Assembly (NCBI RefSeq): GCF_001494595.1 | Contig: NZ_LN929908.1 | Coordinates: forward strand, 3,254,468 to 3,318,467 | Reading direction: 5' to 3' | Source: Mycobacterium sp. M26 | GTDB taxonomy: Bacteria; Actinomycetota; Actinomycetes; Mycobacteriales; Mycobacteriaceae | Length of the DNA stretch: 64,000 nt | In this document: piece by piece, positions 16,380 to 23,721 of the stretch | Layout: every line of letters starts with the position of its first letter | Numbering within the stretch: position 1 is the stretch's first letter | Program-made: the position numbers and the translations under genes | Notes under the pieces: model-generated | Databases searched by the model: none | The model's input: the letters and a program-made list of their open reading frames with translations, nothing else | Told to the model about the DNA's origin: nothing

Positions 16380-17351
16380 CTAGACGACGAACATGTCCTC
16401 TTTGGACCACTGCGGTGCGGCGATCCGGGCTGCCGCGGCGTGCGCCATGTAGGTGAGGTGATCGGATCCCTCCGGAACTTCCTTGGGGATCACGCCGCCG
16501 ACCTTCTGGGTCTTGAACAGCGTTCCGGGTGCGAGGTCGAAGTGCGGGAACTCCGGTTCGGTGCAGCCCAGGCACGGCATCCCGGCGCGGGTCTTCGACG
16601 ACTGCCGATTCCACAGGATGCGGTTGCACGGCGAGTGGGTCATCGGGCCGCGGCAGCCGAACTCGTAGAACAGGCAGCCGGTGCGGGTGCCCTCACCGAA
16701 CGACATGGTCGACTGCTTGTATTCGAAGAATTGCACACGGGTGCAACCGGTTTGGGTGAACGTCTTGAAGAACGTCTCGGGCCGGTGCAGTTCGTCCAGG
16801 GCGATGTCACCGGCGCGGCCGGTGGCCAGCGCCACGATGATCTGGGTGATCCAGTCCGGGTGCGCGGGGCAGCCCGGGATGTTGATGACGGGCAGGCCCA
16901 TCTTCGAGCGGAAGTCCGGCCCCAGGAAGCCGCCCTTGTCCCGCTTGTGGAACTGCAGACCGGTCGAGGCCGACGGGTTGGGCTCCATCGCGGGAATGCC
17001 GCCCCAGCAAGCACAGTCGCCGATGGCGACGACGATCTGGGCCGCACCGGCCAGGTCGGTCACCCAGTCCTTCATCGGGCGGTCGGCGAACATGTCCATC
17101 CGGCCGGTGCCGTTGGGCGCCTCGATGACAGTGCCCTCGAAGACGAAGATGTCCAGCGGCCGGTCACCTTTGGCGCAGTCCCAGAACACCTTCTGGGCGT
17201 TCTTGCCCAATTCGAGTCCCAGCGACGGATGCCAGATGAGGTCCAGGCCGAAGTCGACGATCAGGTCGACGACGTTGGGTTCCTCGGCGTTGAGGAACGA
17301 CATGGTGTTGCCACTACATGCCCCTCCCTGAAACCACAGAACGGAAGCCAT
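16380..17351 (-). CDS. hucS: [NiFe]-hydrogenase small subunit, group 2a (HucS)
   Basis: 323 residues, electron-transfer subunit with three Fe-S clusters. There is no Tat signal peptide, as expected for group 2. The proximal cluster loop is GGACSGN (Cys12): the second Cys of the normal CxxC is replaced by Asn15. Further proximal ligands are in GDCACWGG and IPGCPAHP. Medial and distal ligands fall in GCLFYEFGC, HSPCN and MPCLGCTEPEFP. The Asn substitution matches the [3Fe-4S] proximal cluster described for M. smegmatis Huc. GAGAGGAG is placed 6 bases before the ATG. It lies 45 bases before hucL. Confidence 0.95.
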   Translation of the reverse strand: MASVLWFQGGACSGNTMSFLNAEEPNVVDLIVDFGLDLIWHPSLGLELGKNAQKVFWDCAKGDRPLDIFVFEGTVIEAPNGTGRMDMFADRPMKDWVTDLAGAAQIVVAIGDCACWGGIPAMEPNPSASTGLQFHKRDKGGFLGPDFRSKMGLPVINIPGCPAHPDWITQIIVALATGRAGDIALDELHRPETFFKTFTQTGCTRVQFFEYKQSTMSFGEGTRTGCLFYEFGCRGPMTHSPCNRILWNRQSSKTRAGMPCLGCTEPEFPHFDLAPGTLFKTQKVGGVIPKEVPEGSDHLTYMAHAAAARIAAPQWSKEDMFVV

Positions 17352-17443
17352 GCAGAACTCCTCTCAGAAACCCCAGGGCGAGGCTGACGCGGGCTGACGA
17401 ACGACAGATCGAGCGGTGGGCGAACAGGCGGGCTGGGAGCTCA

Positions 17444-17980
17444 CTACTGGCCCACTCGCCGGCCGAAGGATTTGGCGACCGCGAGCAGGAAGCCCAGGCC
17501 GCGGGCGACGTCGGGGTCCTTGGTCGCCTTGTACAGGCCGTAGAGACCCTTCGGCGGGTTGGCCGCGCCGGCTTTGCCGTCGACCAGAGCATCGCCGACC
17601 GAAGCCAGCAGCTGCGCCGTCTGCGGGTCGGTGAGTTTGGAGGTCAGCAGGGTGTTCAGCGCGGGCGTGGCGCCGACGACCGACCCGGACAGGGTGGCCA
17701 GGCTGGCGGCCAGACTCTGCAGATCGACGCCCTTGAAGGCATCCGCACCGGGGATCGCACCGGCCACCGAGGCGCCGCGGAACTCCGATACCGCCGAGGA
17801 CACGCTGCTGGCGATGGTGTCGCCGCGCCGGACGAAGCCGTCCAGCCCACTGACCAGCACAGCAAGCACGTCGGCATGGTCGAGCAGGGTATTGAGCGCT
17901 TCAGCGACCTGGGGATCATCGAGTCGGTCCCGAACCGAATCCGCGGGAGTGACCGCTACTGCCTGCCCGTTAGCCGTCAT
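17444..17980 (-). CDS. hucM: DUF1641-type protein, HucM-like stalk subunit
   Basis: 178 residues from the ATG at 17980, with AGGAGGT 5 bases upstream; a longer reading frame to 18037 lacks such a site. Ala/Leu/Val-rich helices fill the protein, and the C-terminal segment DPDVARGLGFLLAVAKSFG is the DUF1641 signature. In M. smegmatis the first gene of the huc operon encodes HucM, the membrane-associated stalk that gathers hydrogenase dimers and carries menaquinone. Position, size and domain fit, so I assign it by analogy. First gene of the ten-gene operon. Confidence 0.78.
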   Translation of the reverse strand: MTANGQAVAVTPADSVRDRLDDPQVAEALNTLLDHADVLAVLVSGLDGFVRRGDTIASSVSSAVSEFRGASVAGAIPGADAFKGVDLQSLAASLATLSGSVVGATPALNTLLTSKLTDPQTAQLLASVGDALVDGKAGAANPPKGLYGLYKATKDPDVARGLGFLLAVAKSFGRRVGQ

Positions 17981-18022
17981 GCAAACCTCCTGGGTCGCCA
18001 CAGATGTCACACCCATGGCAGC

Positions 18023-18038
18023 TGTGGCTTCAATCACA
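18023..18038 (-). promoter_or_regulatory. Crp/GlxR-like palindrome upstream of the huc operon
   Basis: TGTGATTGAAGCCACA (minus strand) fits the mycobacterial cAMP-receptor consensus TGTGA-N6-TCACA with a single mismatch. It lies 43 bases before the hucM ATG, in the 229-base region shared with the divergent araC-type gene. Which promoter it controls, and in which sense, cannot be told by eye. Confidence 0.45.
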
Positions 18039-18209
18039 AAAGTAGACCTATGGGGTTGGTGTGCCTATCGCTTTCGCGCAGCGGCTGTCAGGATTGCGAA
18101 GAATTGCCCGCGTTGAAGCGACGCCGATGTTTAGGAGGCTGGACGTGTTGTTTGCAAGCAAACTTATGTCGGCCGTCCTGGAGCAAGCTGCAGATTCCGG
18201 CGAACCCTG

Positions 18210-19271
18210 ATGTCGCGCCTCACGCGACTCGGCTACATCGACGTCCGGCGCACCAGCAACCCGGTCCGCCGCAAAGTCCGCTCGCGGGGTGTTCCACCGG
18301 CGCTAGCAAACAATGAGATCTTCTACACCGAGGACGTGAAGTCCGCGGCCCGGCTGATCGCCAAGACCCTGGGGCCGCTGAATCTGACCGTCGGCCCCGA
18401 CGAATCACCGGGGTTCGCCGCCACCATGCACGGGGTGCGGCTGCGCAACGTCAGCCTGCTCTACCTCGACCTGCACGTGGCCTCGGCTGTCGACATCCCC
18501 ATGCTGGGGCCGCATTACGCGGTGCACATGCCGATGAACGGACGCGCGCTGGTCGAGCACCGCGGCCACACGTTCGAGGCCAACACCATCTGCTCGGTGG
18601 TCAGCAGCCCGGGCGCCTCACTGCGCATGGTGTTCGACCACGACTCCCCCCAACTGATCATCCGCATCGAAGAGCGCGCCCTGGCCGCGCATCTGACCCG
18701 GCTACTCGGCCGCAGCATGGACCGCCCGCTGATCTTCGATCCCGAGTTCGACATGGCCACCGAGGCGGCCATGCGCTGGCACGCCGCCGTGCAATTGATC
18801 CACACCGAGGTCTTCCACGAGGGGTCGCTGATCCAGCGCGGTCAGGGCATCGGGGCGGTCGAGGAATTCGTGATCAGCAGCCTGCTGCACCTGCAGCCGT
18901 CGAACTATCACGCCGAGTTCCTCGCCCCGGCCCAGCCCGACCAGCGCCGCGCGGTGGTGCAGAACGCGATGAACTACATCGAGGACCACCTCGCCGAGCG
19001 CATCACGATGGAGGCGGTGGCCAAGGCCGTGCACATGAGCGTGCGATCCATCCAGCAGGGCTTCCGCGAGGAACTCGGGATGACGCCGATGACCTATGTG
19101 CGCGAGCGCCGCCTGGAGCGGGTGCACGAGGAGCTCACCGACGCGATCCCGGCCGACGGTGTGACGGTGACCCAGGTGGCCGAACGGTGGGGCTTTCACC
19201 ATCTCGGCAGCTTCGCCGTCGAGTACCGCAAACGCTGGGGCGAAGCACCCTCGGAAACCCTGCGCCGCTAG
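18210..19271 (+). CDS. AraC-family transcriptional regulator, divergent from huc
   Basis: 353 residues from an ATG at 18210. The N-terminus before about residue 35 is weakly supported, so the true start could be further in. Residues about 40-230 form an AraC-binding-type sensor domain (HYAVHMPMNGRALVEHRGHTF). The C-terminal ~100 residues hold the double helix-turn-helix (ITMEAVAKAVHMSVRSIQQG and VTQVAERWGFHHLGSFAVEY). It may control the hydrogenase operon because the two share one intergenic region, but this is inference only. Such AraC_binding_2 regulators also often control aromatic or alkane catabolism. Confidence 0.85.
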   Translation: MSRLTRLGYIDVRRTSNPVRRKVRSRGVPPALANNEIFYTEDVKSAARLIAKTLGPLNLTVGPDESPGFAATMHGVRLRNVSLLYLDLHVASAVDIPMLGPHYAVHMPMNGRALVEHRGHTFEANTICSVVSSPGASLRMVFDHDSPQLIIRIEERALAAHLTRLLGRSMDRPLIFDPEFDMATEAAMRWHAAVQLIHTEVFHEGSLIQRGQGIGAVEEFVISSLLHLQPSNYHAEFLAPAQPDQRRAVVQNAMNYIEDHLAERITMEAVAKAVHMSVRSIQQGFREELGMTPMTYVRERRLERVHEELTDAIPADGVTVTQVAERWGFHHLGSFAVEYRKRWGEAPSETLRR

Positions 19272-19349
19272 TCCCCACCCTCGTTTCGCCGAACCCGACA
19301 ATTGGGCGCGAAAGTGCGAGTGCAGAGCGCCATTTCGTCGATCTCGGCG

Positions 19350-20555
19350 CTAGCTGTCGAGCGGAATCGTCACCGTCACCGTGGTGCCCATGCCCGGCCG
19401 GGACCGTACCTTCAGGGTTCCGCCGACCAGTTCGGCGCGCTCGGCCATCGACAGCATGCCGTAGCCACCGGCCGAGGACACCGGACCGGTCTCGAAACCC
19501 ACCCCGTTGTCGACGACCTCGAGCCGGGCCACCCCGTCGGTCACCGTGAACGTGACGGTGGCGACCAGAGCGCGGGAGTGCTTGACGACATTCTGAAAGC
19601 ATTCCTGGGCAATGCGATACAGCGCCACCTCGATGTGCTCGGGCAGCCGCTCATCGGCCAGGTGCAGTTCCAGGTCCACCTCCGGGATGGAGGCGGCCAG
19701 GCTGGCCAGGCCACCGACCAGACCGAGGTCGTCGAGCACCGGCGGGCGCAGGCCGCTGATCGCCGAGCGCGCCTCGGCCAGGGTGAGATCGACCAGATCC
19801 CTTGCCTTTTCCAGCTGTTCGGCAGCCGCCGGCTGGTCGCCGTCGTCGACCGCCCTGGCCGCGGCGTCAAGCCGGTAGGTCAGCCCGACCAGGCGTTGGG
19901 AGATGCCGTCATGGATGTCACCGGCCAGCCGCCGGCGCTCACTTTCCTGCGCGGCGATCACCTGTTCGGCGAAGTTCTCGTGCGCACGTTCGCGCGCCGA
20001 GAGCTGGCGGTGCAACCGGGCCTGATGCAGGGCACCGGCGATCAGCCGGCCGATCACCAGCAGCAGTTCGATATCGCGCGGGGTGAAGTCTCGGCGTTCG
20101 ATGTTGTGCACGTTGAGCACCCCGACCAGGCCACCCGGCTCGGTCTCCATCGGCACCGAGGCCATCGAGGTGAAGTCCCTGCCGCGCAACGCCGCGATCG
20201 GCACATACCGTGGGTCGGCTTCCTTGTCGCTGACGATCACCACCGGCTCGCGGTGACTGGCCACCCAGCCCGACACCCCTGATCCCAGTGGCAACCGCAC
20301 CAGGCCCACCTGTTCGTCGAACGGCGGGGTGGCACCGGCCAGCGTCAGCGACCGGTCGGTGTCGTCGAGCACGTGTACGAAGCACACATCGGAAGCGGTT
20401 GCCGCGGTGATCATCTGGGCCACGGCCGCGGCCATCGGCTCGACACCGGGTCCCGAGGACGTCGCGGCGATGATGTCGAGCAGCAGGGCCACCTCGCGGT
20501 CGGCGTCGACGAGCCCGTGGACGGCGTGCGGGCTCACACCGCGGGGGGTGTTCAT
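19350..20555 (-). CDS. GAF-domain sensor histidine kinase (NarL-partner type)
   Basis: 401 residues. A GAF domain (about residues 35-185) is followed by a HisKA_3 dimerisation segment with the phospho-acceptor His in RRLAGDIHDGISQRL (about residue 220). The HATPase_c domain (NVVKHS N-box-like, DNGVGF G1, GGYGMLSMAERA) ends the protein. No transmembrane segment, so it is cytoplasmic and senses a soluble or redox cue. The ATG overlaps the stop of the response-regulator gene (ATGA), making a transcriptionally and translationally coupled pair. The signal is unknown; closeness to huc makes an energy or redox cue possible but unproven. Confidence 0.92.
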   Translation of the reverse strand: MNTPRGVSPHAVHGLVDADREVALLLDIIAATSSGPGVEPMAAAVAQMITAATASDVCFVHVLDDTDRSLTLAGATPPFDEQVGLVRLPLGSGVSGWVASHREPVVIVSDKEADPRYVPIAALRGRDFTSMASVPMETEPGGLVGVLNVHNIERRDFTPRDIELLLVIGRLIAGALHQARLHRQLSARERAHENFAEQVIAAQESERRRLAGDIHDGISQRLVGLTYRLDAAARAVDDGDQPAAAEQLEKARDLVDLTLAEARSAISGLRPPVLDDLGLVGGLASLAASIPEVDLELHLADERLPEHIEVALYRIAQECFQNVVKHSRALVATVTFTVTDGVARLEVVDNGVGFETGPVSSAGGYGMLSMAERAELVGGTLKVRSRPGMGTTVTVTIPLDS

Positions 20556-21202
20556 TGAAAGATGCCCTCACGCAACGCCGTTGCCGCCGCACTGGTGCGA
20601 TCGCTGACCCCGAGCTTGCGGTAGATCGAGCTGAGGTGGGTCTTCACGGTCTCTTCCCCGATGACCAGTTTCGAGGCGATACCCCGGTTGGAGAGCCCGG
20701 TCACCACCAGCGAGAGGATCTCGCTTTCCCGCTGGGTCAGGCCGTGCCGGGCGCCGGGCCAGAACTGGTCGCTCTGCAGCCGGGCGGCCGTCTCGGCCGC
20801 GCGCGCGGCCAGCCCGGCGTCGATCGCCGTCGACCCGGCCTGCACCCCTTCGAGCTGGCGGACCAGTTCGTCGCTGCTGATGCCCTTGAGCAGATACCCG
20901 GAGGCACCCACCCGCATGGCCTGGAACAGGTACTGCTCGTCGTCGTAGACCGACAGCAGGATCACCTTCTGGCCGGGATCGCGCTGGCGGATCTCGCGGC
21001 ACAGGTCCAAACCACTGGCCCCCTGCATGCGGACATCGCACAGCACGATGTCGGGATGCAGTTCGGCGATCACCGGCATCGCCTTCTCGGCGCCGACCGC
21101 CTCGCCGACCACCTCGACCCGTTCGGCGAACGGCGCGAGCATCGCCTTGAGGCCCTCGATAACCATCTCGTGGTCGTCGACGAGCACCACCCGCACCGTC
21201 AT
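20552..21202 (-). CDS. NarL/FixJ-type response regulator
   Basis: 216 residues from the ATG at 21202; a much longer open frame upstream runs through the repeat region and is not credible. Receiver domain with DD at residues 9-10, phospho-acceptor Asp in DIVLCDVRM (about 56) and Lys in YLLKG (about 107). The C-terminal LuxR-type HTH is LTQRESEILSLVVTGLSNRG followed by IGEETVKTHLSSIYRKLGV. First gene of the two-component pair with the GAF kinase. Confidence 0.93.
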   Translation of the reverse strand: MTVRVVLVDDHEMVIEGLKAMLAPFAERVEVVGEAVGAEKAMPVIAELHPDIVLCDVRMQGASGLDLCREIRQRDPGQKVILLSVYDDEQYLFQAMRVGASGYLLKGISSDELVRQLEGVQAGSTAIDAGLAARAAETAARLQSDQFWPGARHGLTQRESEILSLVVTGLSNRGIASKLVIGEETVKTHLSSIYRKLGVSDRTSAAATALREGIFQ

Positions 21203-21251
21203 GGGATCACCGTAGCGGCGGGCACCACCGTCGTCACCGCAATTTGGACTA

Positions 21252-21375
21252 AACCTCCCCCGCGCGTCGCTCCAACTCCCCCGCGGACTCGACACCTGTC
21301 GATTCTGGAAACCAACCTCCCCCGCGCGTCGCTCCAACTCCCCCGCGGACTCGACACCTGTCGATTCTGGAAACC
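21252..21375. repeat. Perfect 62-bp tandem duplication upstream of the response regulator
   Basis: 21252-21313 is repeated exactly at 21314-21375. Each unit contains CCTCCCCCGCGCG, CAACTCCCCCGCGG and the inverted repeat TCGACA-CC-TGTCGA. It occupies most of the 276-base gap between the response-regulator start (21202) and the HAD-like gene, so it may lie in the promoter region of both. No coding potential is evident. Confidence 0.95.
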
Positions 21376-21478
21376 TGCACCGCCACAGTCGATTCCGCCG
21401 TCCGGTTCGACCCACGCCCATCGCCGCACCCGGTGATTCGGGGGACACCACCCACCCTCGGCATCCCCTGATCGGGGG

Positions 21479-22090
21479 ATGCCCTGGCCGGTTCGGCGGG
21501 GCCATACTGCGCTCGTGGTCGCAACTCTGGACACTCTCCCCCGGAGTCGATCCTTCTGGTGGGATCGCGCGCGCTGCGCGCACGCCGACGTGCCCGTCCT
21601 CGAGGCCGTCATCTTCGACTTCGACGCGCCGGTGGGCGCGACCGAACGCGACGCCCACATGTTCCGCGATCTGATCTGGAGCCTGCACTGCGCCGACATC
21701 CGGATCGCCGTCACCGCCGAGGGCCGCCGTGGCCGCATCGAACCGCTCGTGCGTGAGCTGATCGGCGACGGTGTCGTCGAGGTTCTCATCACCGGCGATG
21801 ACGTGCTGGCGCCCAAACCCGATCCCGAGGCTTACCAGCGGGTGCTGTCCGAGCTGGGCGTCGGTGCCGCCAACGTACTGACCTTCGAACACTCGATGAC
21901 GGGTTTTCACACCGCGCGCTCAGCCGGGCTGGCGACCGTCGTGGTCATGACCGATCAGCTCCGCGACCACGACTTCCACGGCGCAGCCGAGGTACTCGAC
22001 CGGCACGACTGGCCCGATCCGCTGTCGGCCGATCGATGTCGGCGACTTCACGAGCGCTGGTGGATCAGCCGGAGCCGGCTCAGCGCCTAG
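21479..22090 (+). CDS. HAD-like hydrolase fold protein with degenerate motifs
   Basis: 203 residues if started at the ATG at 21479; a GTG near 21515-21524 is an alternative, as neither has a clear ribosome site. The haloacid-dehalogenase pattern is visible: motif I IFDFDAPVG (DxD kept, Thr/Val position changed to Pro), the Lys of KPDPEAY, and FEHSMTG where active enzymes have FEDS. The two changed positions suggest reduced or altered phosphatase activity. Convergent with gatB, ending 6 bases before its stop. Substrate unknown. Confidence 0.65.
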   Translation: MPWPVRRGHTALVVATLDTLPRSRSFWWDRARCAHADVPVLEAVIFDFDAPVGATERDAHMFRDLIWSLHCADIRIAVTAEGRRGRIEPLVRELIGDGVVEVLITGDDVLAPKPDPEAYQRVLSELGVGAANVLTFEHSMTGFHTARSAGLATVVVMTDQLRDHDFHGAAEVLDRHDWPDPLSADRCRRLHERWWISRSRLSA

Positions 22091-22096
22091 CCCGAC

Positions 22097-23611
22097 CTAA
22101 CCTGCCTGGCCGCACGCGGCCATGACCAACTCGCGCACCCGCGCCGCGTCCGCCTGGCCCTTGGTGGCCTTCATGACAGCACCGACGATCGCGCCCGCCG
22201 CCTGCACCTTGCCGCCGCGGATCTTCTCGGCGACGTCGGGGTTGGCCGCCAGCGCCTCGTCGACGGCCGCCTGGATCAGGGAATCGTCGCGCACCAGCGC
22301 CAGCCCGCGGTCGGCCATCACCTGCTCGGGCTCACCTTCCCCGGCCAGCACACCCTCGACCACCTGACGGGCCAGCTTGTTCGACAGCTTGCCATCGTCG
22401 ACCAGAGCCACCACCTTGGCCACCTGAGCCGGGGTGATCCCCAGCGCGTCGAGTTCCACCCCAGCCTCATTGGCCTTCTGCACCAGGAAGTTTCCCCACC
22501 AGGCGCGGGCGGCCTCGCTGGGCGCACCGTGAGCGACCGTCTCGGCGACCAGGTCCACCGCGCCGGCGTTCACCAGGTCGCGCATCACCTCGTCGGAGAC
22601 ACCCCACTCCTGCTGAATCCGCTTGCGCGACAACCACGGAAGCTCCGGGATGGTGGCGCGCAACCGCTCCACCAGCTCGTCGCTGGGGGCCACCGGTTCG
22701 AGGTCGGGCTCCGGGAAGTACCGGTAGTCCTCGGCGGTTTCCTTGTCCCGGCCGGGCGAGGTGTACCCGTCCTCGTGGAAGTGCCGGGTCTCCTGGTGGA
22801 TCTTGCCGCCCTCCGCGAGAATCGCTGCCTGACGGCGCATTTCGTAGCGGACGGCGACCTCGACGCTCTTGAGCGAGTTGACGTTCTTGGTCTCGGTGCG
22901 GGTGCCGAACTCGGCCTGACCGATCGGCCGCAGCGAGACGTTGGCGTCACAGCGCAGCGAGCCCTGGTCCATCCGGACGTCGGAGACATCCAGCGCGCGG
23001 AGCAGGTCGCGCAACGCGGTCACGTAGGCGCGCGCCACCTCCGGCGCGCGGTCCCCGGCACCCTCGATCGGCTTGGTGACGATCTCGATCAGCGGCACGC
23101 CGGCCCGGTTGACGTCCAGCAGCGAGGTGGTGGCGCCGTGAATGCGGCCGGTGTCGCTGCCGACGTGGGTGAGCTTGCCGGTGTCCTCCTCCATGTGGGC
23201 CCGCTCGATCTCGACCCGGAAGGTGCTGCCGTCATCCAGCGGCACGTCGAGGTAGCCGTTCAAGGCGATCGGCTCGTCGTACTGGGAGATCTGGTAGTTC
23301 TTCGGCTGGTCCGGGTAGAAGTAGTTCTTCCGGGCGAACCGGCACCACGGGGCGATGCTGCAGTTCAGCGCCAGCCCGATCCGGATGGCCGACTCGACGG
23401 CGGCGGAGTTGAGCACCGGCAGCGCCCCGGGCAGGCCCAGGCACACGGGGCAGACCTGGGTGTTCGGCTCGGCGCCGAACGTAGTGGCGCAGGGGCAGAA
23501 CATCTTGGTGGCCGTCGACAGCTCGACGTGCACCTCCAGACCGAGCACCGGGTCGAACCGGGCCACGACCTCGTCGTAGTCCATCAGTTCGGCATTCGCA
23601 GTGATCGTCAT
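22097..23611 (-). CDS. gatB: Aspartyl/glutamyl-tRNA amidotransferase subunit B
   Basis: 504 residues. tRNA-binding and kinase subunit of GatCAB, which converts Glu-tRNA(Gln) and Asp-tRNA(Asn) to the amidated forms. The GatB cradle domain begins with LGLEVHVELSTATKMFCPC; the zinc-binding Cys pairs are CPCA and CPVC; KNYFYPDQPKNYQISQYD is the family signature. The C-terminal YqeY-like tail (KVVALVDDGKLSNKLARQVV) is complete. Separated from gatA and gatC by pfkA, the mycobacterial order. Equivalent to Rv3009c. Confidence 0.97.
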   Translation of the reverse strand: MTITANAELMDYDEVVARFDPVLGLEVHVELSTATKMFCPCATTFGAEPNTQVCPVCLGLPGALPVLNSAAVESAIRIGLALNCSIAPWCRFARKNYFYPDQPKNYQISQYDEPIALNGYLDVPLDDGSTFRVEIERAHMEEDTGKLTHVGSDTGRIHGATTSLLDVNRAGVPLIEIVTKPIEGAGDRAPEVARAYVTALRDLLRALDVSDVRMDQGSLRCDANVSLRPIGQAEFGTRTETKNVNSLKSVEVAVRYEMRRQAAILAEGGKIHQETRHFHEDGYTSPGRDKETAEDYRYFPEPDLEPVAPSDELVERLRATIPELPWLSRKRIQQEWGVSDEVMRDLVNAGAVDLVAETVAHGAPSEAARAWWGNFLVQKANEAGVELDALGITPAQVAKVVALVDDGKLSNKLARQVVEGVLAGEGEPEQVMADRGLALVRDDSLIQAAVDEALAANPDVAEKIRGGKVQAAGAIVGAVMKATKGQADAARVRELVMAACGQAG

Positions 23612-23643
23612 GGCATCGATCCTAGTGGGGCCGGTTCTCCCGT

Positions 23644-23705
23644 CGCCGAGTGTGAACCCACAGCGACTTTTCGGGCGATTTCTCGCAGTGGTCGCACGTT
23701 CGGCG
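23644..23705. repeat. Intergenic palindromic repeat between pfkA and gatB
   Basis: CGCCGA...TGTG (23644-23654) pairs with CAC...TCGGCG (23695-23705) around an inner CGAC/GTCG stem and an A/T-richer core (TTTTCGGGCGATTTCTCGC). It fills most of the 110-base gap between the gatB start and the pfkA stop. The pattern resembles short palindromic sequences that recur between mycobacterial genes (recalled, not searched). Confidence 0.5.
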
Positions 23706-23721
23706 AGATCCCACCAGCGCT

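Noticed and set aside
15384..17387. 667-codon open frame opposite hucL/hucS
   Set aside because: Shadow of the hydrogenase genes; no ribosome site or motif.
8190..18209. Complete hydrogenase gene set including hyp maturation genes
   Set aside because: No hypA-F genes occur in the window; they must lie elsewhere.
19305..19331. Terminator between the convergent AraC and histidine kinase genes
   Set aside because: Only a 5-bp GGCGC/GCGCC stem with a long loop; too weak to call.
20552..21910. 452-residue version of the response regulator
   Set aside because: The extra N-terminal 236 residues run through the 62-bp tandem repeat and the opposite-strand HAD gene; the receiver domain begins exactly at the ATG at 21202.
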